From: Pelodera strongyloides
Taxonomy: Eukaryota > Nematoda > Chromadorea > Rhabditida > Rhabditidae
Length of the DNA stretch: 64,000 bases
Assembly (NCBI GenBank): GCA_036852015.1
Contig: JAANDG010000006.1
Coordinates: forward strand, 310,001 to 374,000
Direction of reading: 5' to 3'
The notes beneath the pieces are model-generated. The model made no database searches and had not been told where the DNA came from. It saw only the letters and a program-made list of their open reading frames with translations. The translations under genes were made by a program, and so were the position numbers. Shown here in pieces: positions 43,195 through 56,600 of this stretch (position 1 is the stretch's first letter; each line of letters opens with the position of its first letter).

Positions 43195-44621
43195 TTTTTT
43201 TTTGATACCAAAATTTGCTTTTCGTCAATCGCTTGTGTTTATGTTGTGACTGATGAACCTGAAAACCGAATGACAGTGCTTGAGAAAAGTTGAATGTAAG
43301 CCAGAGAAATGCTTAAGATGCAGAAAAAATTCGAATGATGTGGAGAGAAACATACTGGGTGACTTTCAATACACCTAATATACACACAATTAATTTGTAT
43401 GAATATTAGGTATTTTCCTGTCACTAGCGGGCACAGTTTAGAATACCAAAAATCTAAAGGTACAATCGATTTAAATTCTGCATAAGAGATCAGCTGAATT
43501 GAGCGAAGCATTGTGGCTCAAAAAGGGGTTTTTATTGATGATAAGGCCAAAGGAAAAGAGCAGTTTTGCGATAAGAGAAACATACAATGTTAAGTCCACT
43601 GACACACCCTGCATTTGGAAAGAAGTTAAGTGACGAATATTTAAGCAATGATTCTGAACATCGCCAAAAATAAGTCGGACCTAACAATAAGTTCAATTAC
43701 AAAAATTACACGCTCATCAGACAGAACAAATGAGCTTCAGGAAAGTGGTATACTTCCTCCCGTTTGTGGATTTGTGCTATCTGATTGCAGTCAAAAGGAG
43801 CTTTTTGTTTCGGAAGTTGCGATTGTGTAGATGCGGCCAATTTGCGCTAAAAAGCATTGCTTACAGAGCAAGCAATGTTTACATTTAAGAACGGCGAATT
43901 GCGCAGTTGAATCACGCATTCGTAAAACGCATGCACACTAAGGAATTGAGAATCAGTCGAGAAATGTAATATCGGGGTCGTAAAGATTCTCGTCTCCTAT
44001 TACTATTTCGGTCCTTTAAAACCGATAAATCGATCTTCGGTAAATGAAACATGATATACTTATTTGGATTTGAATGGTTAGTTAAGAAAAGAAATTAGAT
44101 GTGCCTGTTTAGCCATTTAAACTTCTTGTAATTTTAATTATTTTATTGCAAGCACAAGGTCATATGACCTATGGGATCCACTGACTGTCAATATTAACAT
44201 GATTTGTTTTGGGTGATAAGAGGTTTCACCAAACTTTTTACAATGTTTGGGATACATGGTCTTTTTGTACGTATGTAGTCTTATGCCATATAAATACACC
44301 GAATTGAAACAACTTAGTTAATACTTTATTTTCATACGCAAAAGCAAAATAATTCACCACAAAAATGATGAGCAGCAAATTTGGTTTTCTAAAAACAGCT
44401 GCCACACCACATGTAAAACCATAATTTAAGCGATTTGTAATCTCAGACGAGGGATCCGGGAAATAAATTATTAATTCACAGTATCATAATTATTATGTTT
44501 AAGCCAATACAAGTTCAAAAAAGAAGTATGAGATTTTTCAATTAATGACACACACATATATACAAACATTCAGGGAATAAAGTGTTAATTACAATAAGAA
44601 TCCAGTTTCATTAGCAATAAA
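43195..44621. other. Intergenic, including 3' UTR of the cysteine-rich gene
   Basis: A minus-strand AATAAA (TTTATT at 44325-44330) about 295 bp past the stop is the likely poly(A) signal of the cysteine-rich gene. No coding exon was seen between here and the LAPTM-like start. Confidence 0.45.
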
Positions 44622-47600
44622 TTAGCACTGTCCAGCATTGAGCAGATTCTTGAGGTTATCCTGGGCATCAGCGTCGTTCCAGAATGCGTCTTCATCATCG
44701 TGCATACAGTAGGCCCCACTCTCATGGAAACCCTTGGGGCATTGAGAGACTGAAACAATTAATGTTAAGCATATTAAATACATATAATAAGAGATACCAC
44801 TTTTAATTAATGAACGAGTAAAGCAGAGTTCCCATCAAGTCAAGTCTCCTGAGACTAAACAAAAGTGCCCTGCACCAGTCATAAAGCCAGGCTCTGTGAA
44901 ATGTCTCTGTGTAAGTCATAACGTGCCAATCGGTAAGCAAATATAATCAACATTAATACTGACAGCATCTTCCATAGAGTAGCATTCCATCCTTGCACTG
45001 GCACTGTGCTACATTCTTGTCACTCTTTCTCATCTCACAATAGGTGTTCGAACATCTGGAGGAGCATTCCTCGTCTGTGGAGCAGCCATACTCTCCAGGC
45101 CAAAGCTTCCTAAAGTGTGTTCAATTATGCTTCGCGAGCGGTGAAAATGGCTAACTATTATTATAATTCAGCAAGACGAACTTAGATCTTAGCAGAAAAG
45201 TTATACTTACATTCTGCACTCTCCGTTGATGCACTTTTCATTTGGAAGACATGTGGAGTCAGCATTTACTCCCTCCATTTCCACGCATTTCCTTGGAGCG
45301 GCCACATTGAAGAAAACTGAAAATAGTACATATCATTTCCATTGGAATACGTAAAGAAACTTTTATTCAGCAGCTAAGTTGGACAATCACTCTGCATAAA
45401 ATGATACTCACGGGGTGTTTCTGTGATGTTGGTGAGTGGAGCAAAGATTGGACGTCTTCTCGCAGAGGAGAGCAGGAAACGACATGGGGAACCTGGTAAT
45501 GTGAATTAGTGAACGAACAAACGCAGATTTCATTCATATACATACATAATTTCGCTAATATTTGTGAAACAAACAATGATTAGCATACCATATTGATCAC
45601 ATCCATTTCGAGCAAGTGTTAGTTGAGTTGGTGCCATCTGCTTACATGTTGCTCCATTACTGGCTGCTCCATTAATACAGACACATACCTAAACAAAGGG
45701 CTCTTTTCAGCATGCAGATGGCCAATAACCAGTAGTTGTTTTAAATAAATTATAATAAAGTGCTTACCTTCTGAACGCACTGTGAGCACTGTGACGAGAA
45801 TCCATTACAGTTCGACGATGACTGACAACCAGTTCCCGGCACTTGTGCAAACCGCGCAACCGCTATAAGAGGAAATCAATATATACATACATAAGCAGTA
45901 GATCAAGATGCAATGTTTCAAAGCCGCTGGATCACATGACGCAAATCACTGTGTTTTTTTCTAACATCAGTAATTTTACATGTATTATCTCACCATTAGA
46001 GGTGCAGCAAGTACCCATGGTGCAACTGGCCCCATTAGGGCAAGCATTGTTTGGCGAACATTGACAAACAGCAGTAGATTGTTGGGGGCATACTGGTTCC
46101 ATTGACAAGAGGCAACATCCGCCTAAAACATTTAAGTTTAAAAAAAGAAAGTAGGCAGGTTTATCATAGAACGTCCTGCATGTTTTCATGATAATAGAAC
46201 GATAACAGACGTAGAACAGGCTAAAGGAAGAATAATTAGTTGTGTCTGTTGATATTTACCAAGAGAACTGCATCCGTAGCCGGGTGGACAATCGGATCCT
46301 CGGTTGCATCTGTGGGATGCACGGCCTCCATTAGGACAGAGGGGAAGGGGCTCTGGGCAACATCCGCGGCCTAGAATATTAGGATACTGGCATCCGTCTA
46401 CTGCTTCATTTCATGATCGAAATTCTAGTATATTATTCAGTAGACTAATCAATACCCTTCTACGCAGAGTAAAACGAAAAAAATGGTTGCATTGATGCTT
46501 TCCGAAAGCAAATTTACCTTCGCAGACAAATCCGATCGGGCATCTGTTTCCACTGCCACAGACACTCACAGATACTGAACCAGCACCACACATTGGAATC
46601 GGGCAGCAGACACCGTTCTCGCATTGCTGAAAAGAAATCCTTACCTTATGTTTGTTAGTTCCTTCTTGGTAACATTTTAAAACCCAATAAAGTTATAGGT
46701 ACAATTTGATGTCGATAGTATTTCAGCGCTTTTCAAGATTTTCGAGAGAATAGCTCACATTTCCAGGCCTGCAGCCTCCAGATCCGGCGCACCTCTGCTG
46801 TGCCAGCATTCCATTAGGACACACGGGCAGTGGGCAACATCCTCCATTCACACATTCTGACCCAAGACCACATCCAGCTAAAAAGTGGGAAGTATAACAA
46901 TACATATTTTTCATGCATCGATGAAGACCAGAGCCTCCGAATTAAAACCTTGGCGACAATTGCAATTTCGACACTTTCAATAACTTTTTAACGAACCATT
47001 GCAAGTTGCAACTGCTTGAATGCCTCCTGGGCACGTCGGCAGAGGACAACATCCATTGTTTTCACAGAAAAATCCTTGACCGCAATTACCGCTATTGCAT
47101 CTAAATGGTTCTCTTTGAATAGCGCTCTTCGTTAAGCAATAAGTAAGGTGGACTACTACAAAAAATAATCAAAGGAAGATGTACGTCTTAAGAATTGTAC
47201 CTGTTCACTGCAAATACACCTGCCGAGCATTGTGGCAGTGGGCAGCAACCACCATTCACACACTCCAATCCAGGACGGCCACAGTCAAGAGTTCTCGAGC
47301 AAACCGCCAGAGAAATGATACCTAAAATAGTATTTTGCTTCAGTGCCCATTATATGTAAAATGGCTTTACCCCTCAATAGAGATCCTTCACAATGATCGA
47401 CCGCCGGAAAGAAAAGAAGAATATTATGTTCATACCGTTTGGACATTTGGGCAATGGGCAGCAGAGCCCATCCAGACATGCCTGTCCGCCTGCACACTGA
47501 GTATTCAGATTACAACGAGACATCGCCTAAAAGGAAAATTGAAACAATATATATGTTCCTTTTACAAGATGAAACTGCAGAGGCAGTAAGAGAATAGTGC

Positions 47601-50600
47601 ATGTTCATAAATAACAGTTTTAAAGACCCTAGCTTAGCCTAAACGGTGTACCTGAACTCCCGTCGGGCAAAAAGGTCTGGGACAGCAACCGCCGTTCGAG
47701 CACTGCATGTTGGTTGCGCACTCGGCATCAACAGAGCACCTGAAGTCACCTCACTATTGGAGCGAAAAAAGGAGGGCACAGTGCACATGTTTTCTGCGAA
47801 TTACAAATATTTGAAAGTTATGCGTATTCTGTTACCTTTGTACAGCCTTTTGTCCATTAGAGCAGGTGGGTAGCATAGCTTGATTCTGACAACAACAGCC
47901 AGAAAGCTGGTAGCAAGAACCGGAATTACAGCCTCCGTTGTTTCCACAGAATCCAATGGCGCGCTGAAAGGTTTATTTTTTGTCTGACCAAGTTGTTATT
48001 TTTTGTCTTGAAGAACATTTGCGAATAAATCGATAAAAAAAGACAGTTGGGGAAGACAATTGAACCGCACCTGTCCTGAAGGGCAATGCATTGGACAACA
48101 TGCTCCCTGATAGCAACTATTCCCGGAAGAACATGAGTTGCCTGTTCCGCATTGGGATGCTGGAGGTTGACCATCTGAAAAATTCAACGCATATGTAAGA
48201 AGAAACGCTTGTCGAACAATACCTTCGTCCCCCGTGAATATGTTCCTCTTCGTGAAATTAAGAGGAAAAACACACAGGACAATTACTTACTGGGACAGAG
48301 CATGACAACGTTGTAAATGAGATCCGTGGAGGGAACATTTGATGATGGACAGCAGGCATTCACTTGACGATTGCAGGTCGAACCTTGAGGACATCTACCA
48401 CATTCTCCCACTGATGGAGACAGAGATCCAGGACACAAGGCTGAAACATTTCATTATCATTATCAAATATGTTGAGACACACAAGATACAAGGTACAAAT
48501 AAAAATGTAGCGGAAAGAAAATGTCGTTTCAAAATAGCGAACCGATCTTAATATTTCCGGGCATTTGGTTATTCATTGGGACTGGACAGCAGCCAATTCC
48601 GGGAGTGCAAGCGGAATCTAAATTTAACTTCAGTATAAAACGGAATAAAGGACATTATATGGATAGCACACAAGGCAAGTGAGCTGTAGTTATAAAAAAT
48701 TCTGATTTAAGAAAGCAAACTTACACTGTGGACAGGGTTCGTTGCATCCTCCAAGTGGTGGAACATTTGATCCAGGGCACATCGCAACTATACAGCAAAT
48801 ACAATTATTACACGTGAACCCGCGAGCTATTTTTACCTATTCTTAAGTTCGGAAAACGTATTAGCAAGTTTCGTCCGAATCATACTCGCACTAAATACAA
48901 CAACCCCAAAATTACTGACTACTCCAGAAACATTATGCACCAAAACCGGCAAGTAAAAACTTACATGTTCCAAAGTTTTGAACTAGAGCAGCTGATACAC
49001 TCACATCCACGGTTTGACAGCAAATGCTCTACAAAAATGATACTGTGATATAGAACGATACTGTGATAATGATATTCTGAGGTCTACTTTTATGCTTGTT
49101 TATTTGATAGCTAATTTGCTAATACCTTTTGACAAGACGACACTCCGGGGCATGGATTGGAGACAGCTGCAGCTGCACATGAACAAACAGGGCGGGCATT
49201 TGTTCCACACGAGGACGGCTTAACAATTGAGAGATAACTTACTGCTGTATTACTAGAAGCTTTCCAATGAATGAGTGTTGTTCACACATAAATACACTTA
49301 CCTGATTGAGCTGCAAAGGAACACAGACGTTGTTTGATGTATCGAACACCGTACCAGATGAACAGGGCAAGCGGGTCCACTCGCCGCAAGATTCACTACA
49401 AACAAAGTGTTCTGAGCTGCACTGTGAAAATGAATTAGTGGTTTCTGAAGGAAAGTCCTTTCGTTCAGTTTTGTATGTAAATGCCGAGAAAGACTTACTC
49501 TGCGCTAGCTGGTGTGCACTGGATGAAATATGCGTTGCTTTGTGTGTCAGGCTGCAATGTGGCCGCGCGCCACGAACATGGGTTTCCAACGATCGGATTA
49601 TTACTCGAAGCTGAAAAGGTGTGGGATGAGGAATTCGGCGTCTTCTTCTTCTTCTTTTCTTGAGCAAGAACATCAGGATTGCAAAACAAAGTTTAACATA
49701 ATTAAACGTAATGTCTATTACCTGTGCAAGCTGCTACACATCCAGTGCTCTGCGGGTTCTGGGCGCATGTCGCCATCTGTCGTCGGAGTGTAACCTAGTA
49801 ATGCACAAAGTTTACAATTATTGTATCGAATGTACTGCGCTAAGCACACTCTGTCGGTATTGTTGAAACTATGAAGAGTAATAAAGTTAATTACCTTCTT
49901 TTCGCACTTCTGTTTGGTTTCGTCAAATTCATGTTGTTCGGGACAATCTCGCAATTGCCACACTCCAAGGTACTTGTCGTTCAGTTTATAACCATCGAGC
50001 TACAAAGACTTGTTTTCCAATATTGAATATATCACGCACGTCTAACTTATGACATACTAGGTTAATCGGAAGTGAAATAACTGGGATACTAACTTCTTCC
50101 TGGCTTAAAGGAGCACATTCGTAGTATTGACTGGTTTTCTCAGCTGATTTTAGCATTTCAACAGTCATGCAAACTCGTCCAACCACATCGCCTCCGAGTA
50201 CTGAATGTGCAAACAAATTAAGGGGTGTAGCTTGTTTTTCAATATCAGTTGTTTCTAATCTTCGCTAACGGCAGATTCATCCTCTTTGCGCAGTGTTTGC
50301 TGAAAGTCTTGCAATAAACACCAATCCATGATCGGGCAGATCGTTTCCTCGGGAAAAAAAGAAGAAAACAATTAAGCCGGAAGACCAGCGACAACAAGGG
50401 CTAACTCAAACCTTGGTTAGTAATATGCATACGTGACTACCCCCACTGAAAATCTCGAAAACAGTGTAGGTACTTTCTTTTCATAACGGATGTGGTAATG
50501 AGTGGAATACTCTTGTCCTCTTTACTTATCGAATATACTTTTACTAGGATAATGCAATTTTAATATATAATGTCTTTCGACAACCTTTGTTCACAGCACC

Positions 50601-51751
50601 CCGGCATTTCTAACACGAATGGAAATTGAGTATTAATCGTGTGGCCAAACAATCATGTCTCGCACCTGATCTTGCGTGCTTCTTAGAAATCGAGAGAATC
50701 CGGAAAGCGTGATGCTAAGTGTCGAGGAAGCGCAGTTACTATGAGACGAACACGCGTTTTTAACGCGATACACTTTTTCTAGCGCCGTGTGAGAGGCGAG
50801 CGGCGAGTCAAAAACAAAAGAAGTGGCGCGTGTCAATATACAAACAAACATCGAGAAAACTTGCACATGAATGAAGAAGACTGACGCACATGCGAGTGGC
50901 TGATAGAACATGGAGAGACAGCGGATAAAATGGGAAACACTCAACGCTCCACTCTCGCGAAAGTGTGAAGCTGATTTCACACATCCATGTACGATGGGGT
51001 TTGCTGGGGTGTAGCCGGACGACAGTGAAGGGACTTTTATTAGTAACAAATATTATGGAACACATGGACGTGCTCTAACTGCCATGCATCTACGGTCAGT
51101 TATCAGAAGACCACATGCAAGTGCTCACAGGAAAGGACATTTACAATCACTGTAATGGCCCTGCATGAAAATTTCACACGCGTATTCATTCATCGTGAAT
51201 TGGGTCGAATCCCCGCCACACTATATCAGGAGAGGTCGTTCTTATATAGCTCGTAGCAAAAGGCGTACAGTAGAAATGTGTGTTAAGTTTACTTGGAAGA
51301 AATGTGATGTTATGAAAATTACAAAAAAAAGCACATGATAATTAGCATATCCTAGCAGCCAAAAAGGTACGCACAATTGGAATTTCTAGTTAAGTAATCA
51401 GCTCATATTCATTTTTGCATGTTTATGACGGATAAACTTACAGTGTTCGAAAACATTCGATTTTTTTCTCGTTGCCATCAAAAATCCAATAGTAACAGTA
51501 ACAATAATTTATTACATCAAGAAGATGTGCGCAAAAGCCAATGAAAAACTTTTGACCCTGTATTGTAACAAAACATTATAGAAGAGCGTAACCAGAGGAT
51601 AAAAATTAAAATAATGAAGTGACAATTTGGAGTGTAAACTAAACCCCCATTTGATGTGCAGCGAATAAAAAAAACACAATAAGAATTTAAGTAGAAGCAA
51701 GAACTCACCAGCGCCGAGAAATAGGCAATTTAGTAGTATGAATAGTTTCAT
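44622..51751 (-). CDS. Large secreted cysteine-rich repeat protein (lustrin/EB-like), 27 exons
   Basis: Exons: 51709-51751, 50094-50200, 49895-49972, 49722-49794, 49499-49610, 49302-49416, 49126-49218, 48965-49028, 48725-48787, 48543-48617, 48291-48440, 48071-48174, 47836-47963, 47652-47739, 47436-47526, 47201-47321, 46997-47100, 46759-46877, 46518-46626, 46260-46370, 45994-46122, 45768-45862, 45589-45688, 45412-45492, 45211-45316, 44964-45109 and 44622-44749. Total 2733 nt, 910 aa, with every phase consistent. Residues 1-14 (MKLFILLNCLFLGA) begin a signal peptide. The N-terminal third has chitin-binding-like modules (WQLRDCPEQHEFD; CGEWTRLPCSSGTVFDTSNN). The middle (about 250-690) repeats a CxNGGCCPxPxCPxG pattern at least ten times, as in lustrin-type cysteine-rich repeats. 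The C-terminus has EB-like cysteines and ends NLLNAGQC. A cuticle, eggshell or other extracellular-matrix role is inferred. Exons 3 and 6 use acceptors chosen by phase. Confidence 0.85.
50201..51708. other. First intron of the cysteine-rich gene
   Basis: This 1.5-kb stretch separates the signal-peptide exon from the rest. All other introns of the gene are well under 400 bp. No coding exon was recognised, though regulatory sites or a short exon could be hidden here. Confidence 0.5.
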
Positions 51752-51850
51752 TGTTCCTTATTTTTGTCTGGATTGATCTAGTATATATAACTCTTGCTTG
51801 ATGCTGGTAGAGGGGACGAAGTTGTTCTTCGGTGGACGCGGCACACGCAC

Positions 51851-51858
51851 TATTTATA
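51851..51858 (-). promoter_or_regulatory. TATA box of the cysteine-rich gene
   Basis: Minus-strand TATAAATA lies about 100 bp upstream of the ATG in a GC-richer context (CCGC before it). A second TA-rich box (TATATATA-like) lies nearer the start at about 51780-51788. Confidence 0.55.
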
Positions 51859-51859
51859 A

Positions 51860-54800
51860 GCGGACGCGGAGAAACGAGAGAGAGGGAGAGGAGACTAGTC
51901 CGGCAACGGCACTTAACATCATATGGGCGGGCAACGTCTGAGATAGTAAGATATCATACACTACCTACCAATTACAGTAATATAGAATAGATTAGTAATT
52001 CATGTAACTTCAAAGGTGGTTAAAATAATAGAGGAAGAACGATAATAATTGCATCATAACTTGTCGTTAATTACCAATTATCGCCTTCAATTAGAAAAAC
52101 AATATTTCCATCGTTGTGGTCAACACGGAAAAGATTGTTTTGCGAAATGGCGAACTGCTCATTACCTTTTAAATGTTCTTTTCTAATTCGTTCTTTGGAC
52201 CACCTGTGGCCTGTGAAAAATTATTATTAAACTAAGTTTGTAAAAAGCAACTTCGTCACAGATCCTCTTGCTATTTAGCCATCAAGTGTCTTTGATACTG
52301 CTTGATGAAACCCAGGCAAAAAACAGAGTTTTGTGATGATGCTCTCCCCTTGATTCTTGCCAATTAGTCCACATTTGATATTATTTTCAATAAAGATTTT
52401 TATTAGCTAACTTGCAATATTGAAGCAGTGTTAGTCACAAAGTACACATTCGTGGTCAGAGTTTACCTAGTGTGTGTCTAGTAGCGGATTGTTAGCAGGA
52501 TGTGTATTTGTTTTATGCCGCATCCGCTCCTGAGTCACTCGGCAATCACCTGATTCATCTTCAGCAAATGGCATCACTAAAACTAACTCTAACGGTTCTT
52601 TGAAATTACTTATACAGGTACTGAGAGAAGGTGCTGAAGCATTTCATGCAGATTCACATATATTATGTTGCTATCTGTCTAGGTCTAGTCATATGCAAAT
52701 ATCAATACAAAATTCTCGTATATTGCTAGTTCCTCAATTCCTCCTGATCCTGAAGCTTCCTTTCCATGCGAATGTAACGTTTTGTTTTTGGAGTGTACCT
52801 GTGCAATTGCAATAAAATCGGGCAGAAATTTCCTGTTCAGAAAGTCAAATCCTAACAGGATCAATGTTAATGTCAATCGAAAAAAAAGAGAAGAAACGTT
52901 CTAATGTCTCGAGTAAACAAACTCTTTGTAGTTCAAATCGAGTTTCTCAATTCCCGATTTGATGTTCAATAAAGGAATTGGATGCCTCATATGAGTCTTT
53001 CTCTGCAAAAAAACATACACGGCGATATATTTCCAAACCGCAGGCGAACAGTGTCTGATAATCTACAATTCTACATAATATTCTTTCCCTCTCTTTTGAC
53101 ATGACAATGAGTAATCCAACAATGTTTTACAACACTAATTGTAAGGAAATTGCACCTTCAACACGCATTCCAGAAGCTGTGGAGACGACATCGTTGTACT
53201 TTCTACTGCAAAAAGAGCAATTTCGAACACAGTGACCAGGTTCTCTAGAGAATAACAGAATTTAGCCGTTAGTTGTATTGCGACCAAACATACCAGGCAA
53301 GAAACCCAAGGATTACAATTGTGAAAACGAACTTAGAGTCTAACATTACGATGTTCCAAGAAATTCATAAATTTCGTAACCTCCATTATAACATTCACAG
53401 TATAACTCAATTACACTAACTTTATAATAGAAAAGCCTTATTTGTGAAACGCATTTAGTAAGTGTTGGGTGCGCAAAGTTATCGAGTTTTCTTATTTTTT
53501 TCTTTACTTAATAAATGACCTTGATTTTTTTTCAGTAAGTAGTTCGTCGTAGACCGTCAATTGAGCCTAAATTTACCATCCTCGGTGCATTTTCCCCCAA
53601 AAGGCTGAGGAAAGTCACCAGGTTACCTGAATTTTGAGGAAAACCAATTATTATTATTATTATTATTATATGTAGTTAGTTTCAGCTGCAATTATACCCT
53701 AATTCGCTTTTCTCTCGAACATATATTGAGCCCAACATTCCTATTTGACAGCTTTCATTGTGTGTGCGAGAGTCAGAAAAAGTCAAAGGTCTATTCTGAG
53801 ACATCCGGCAATTTTGAACAAATCGACTATGCACATGGTCCCTTTAGCTTGAATGTAGTGTTCATAATTCACGTACTTTCAACTCCTCATTATATGAACG
53901 TTATTGTTCCTTTTTTACATAAAGTGTTTGAGTAAAACGGCAAGCTCGACCGCACACTTATACATCTTTTGAAGTTACCATGGGAATAAATGTTATGTAG
54001 CGTACAAATTTTGAATGGCAGCACTGAGTTCCGAGAGGATCTTCAAAACAACACTTGTATACAGTGGCCTTTCTGTGTTTATGCTTGCGTCTCGAATTAC
54101 AACATCAACGAGTCAATTCTCAACAGTATCATTGCCAGAATTACATTGACACCTATCGTTTAAATATTGGTTGATACCAAGAATCTGCTAACCAGCATTT
54201 CAGATATGCTCACCAACAAATAGTATGAGACGTAGGTGAGTTTGTTTCCGGTGTCACTCGAAACGTAATCCACTTCATATTTGATTACACCTTGCGCGAA
54301 ATGAAAATTATGGTTCCCGTCATCACCGCCAATTATGTTTACAACAATTTACTTTCAACAATTTGAACCAAAACTGAGCCAGTAAAACTATGTGTAGCTT
54401 CTTTTTCTCACAATTTTAACATACGAATTTTCGTAATTTGCAATCTGATAATTTACCCCTGAACAATAAGGACACTCTATCCTTCCTACTGGTCTTTTGT
54501 ATTCTGCTTCCGGTTCTGTAAGTGAGAACTATTTGCGCTCCATATGCAAATTTCTCGTTGAAATAACCAAACAAAGGAGCGTTGCGGAGCATAAGTGGTG
54601 TGAGACTCTCCTTCACATTATAGCTGCACAAATGCGCAGACCAGACCATATTTACTAATATTCATACTACTATTCACTTTCGCCATGAATCTTGGTCGTA
54701 ATTAACAAAAGAATACGACTCAGTGTATTTCTTGGTAATCAGACTCAGTTATGTTTGATTTGGTTCCAAATCATAATTAAGTTTTCTTTTTTTTATGATA

Positions 54801-56600
54801 TGTTCTTGCTAGGGATTAAACCAAATGAATTAATTGATAATTGAGTAACACCTATTGTTCTAGCTTCAGAATTGAATGATTTGATAAAACTCAGTGTTGA
54901 TTGTTGATTGTTGATTGGCTACACATCCAAACATAATAATTGAACAAAATAATGAGCATTTCGGAACTGAATAATAATGATGAGTTTCCATAGTGAGGGT
55001 GTTCTGGTTGCGCATATGGTATCTTCCCACTCACGTACTTCCTTGGTTAGAACAAACTTTGACGTAGCGTGCGATTGAGTAATGTGGCACTTGACCACAC
55101 GCGGGCAGACCCATCTTCCCCATGAGCACAATTCTCTCGACATGCTCGTTTTACAATCTATCTTGTGCTGTTTCACTTTGACACTCCATCTAACATATGT
55201 ATCAATAAACCTTACACATTATTTGTTCTTGACCTCCCTATCTTTGCTCCTGGAGCTAGATACACCAAAGTGCGTGTTCTGCTTATTACCGTGGAATATT
55301 TCCTTTTAGCAATGCTTTATGTAGCAAGCTATTGTGGTGAATCCCCCGCAGCGGTCACCGCACCTCATGCAAAACAAGGATTTTTGTCAATAGGATTATG
55401 GTATCCAGCACACAATTTATTACTGGTCTCTCTCCCTTCCTAACCAGATTTCCCTCTGTCGAACAGAGTAGAGCATTATTGAGCCAGCACCATCACTGGT
55501 CTGGTATACTGCAACTGAATTCTAACGAGTCCAAGTGCCGACCAATATTTTTTTCTATAAAAAACCTATCATAAAAAAAATAGTATTCAAAATTTGAAGA
55601 ATTAATTAATAATCTAAAATGTCGCGCATTAGTGAAAGTAATGTACAGTCGAAGCATGTGCATTCCCTTTGAAAGACTTTCGGTTCAGCAATATTATTGT
55701 TTTGCTTCAGTTCTTTGTTCCCTGTACAGTTGGGATAATACAAAAGTTGGCGGGAGTAATGACGTCCTTGAAGAAGAAAGAAAGGTTCGAGGGCTCAATA
55801 GCTCTCAATAAATAGGTTTTGCCTCCCGCCTTCATTTTTAGAAAAAGTAAATCTTTAAAGAAAGTCCGAGGACACAAAGCAGATCTTCATTCTTAGTTTG
55901 CAAAGCAAGCTGCCGTCAATTAAGTTTTGCTTTGCAAAAGCTTATTAGCAGCTGACTAATCCATTTCGTAGTCAAATTGTGTGTGCATTGTGACCGATTC
56001 ACCATCCATAATCGCAATTAAGTGGACAAATCGGAGGGAACGCAGATGTGCGAAGGATACCAGCGATTCAGTACAATGCTAATGTGTCGGCTGATTAAAC
56101 ATTCTTGCAGCCGCCGCTCAATTCATATTTTCAAACCAAATTTCAGCCTTGGAGGTTTGAATACTGGCATCAATGAGTGACTAGTGTTACAAACGCACGA
56201 TTAGACTACCGAGTACTTACAGTCTGGCAAATTACGATAGGAAATAATAGTGAAGTAATTTTCAAACGATCAACAACATGACAATTCTTAGTTTGAATAT
56301 GCCTCTCCTTCAATATTTTCGTGTAATATATTTCAAGAGACTGCACGTTGCGTTCTGTGTGTGACAAGGCGCATTGTAGCGGCACAAATATGCCCGCATA
56401 ATAATATACATATAGCGAGTTACAATATTGGGATGTTGCAGTTAGAACATGCTCATATATTCTACACATTCCACAACACATAGTTTTGCTACTTTTGTAT
56501 TTTTTAAGGTTAATTTTCACCAACTTTCGGCTTTCGATATGTGAAAATACCCATAACATTCTGCGTGTCGTATTCATTTTCTCGTTATTGAAGAAATGAG
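51860..56600. other. Intergenic, no supported gene
   Basis: AT-rich. It includes an (ATT)n stretch at 53648-53670. A minus-strand frame at 54416-54649 (RNAPLFGYFNEKFAYGAQ) has coding-like composition but no splice partners. Confidence 0.4.

Noticed and set aside
51195..51225. GGGTCGAATCCCCGCC, similar to a tRNA T-arm
   Set aside because: One base short of the B-box consensus, with no tRNA-like 5' half upstream.
56206..56577. 123-residue minus-strand frame
   Set aside because: Longer than most random frames here, but no signal, domain, splice or poly(A) support.
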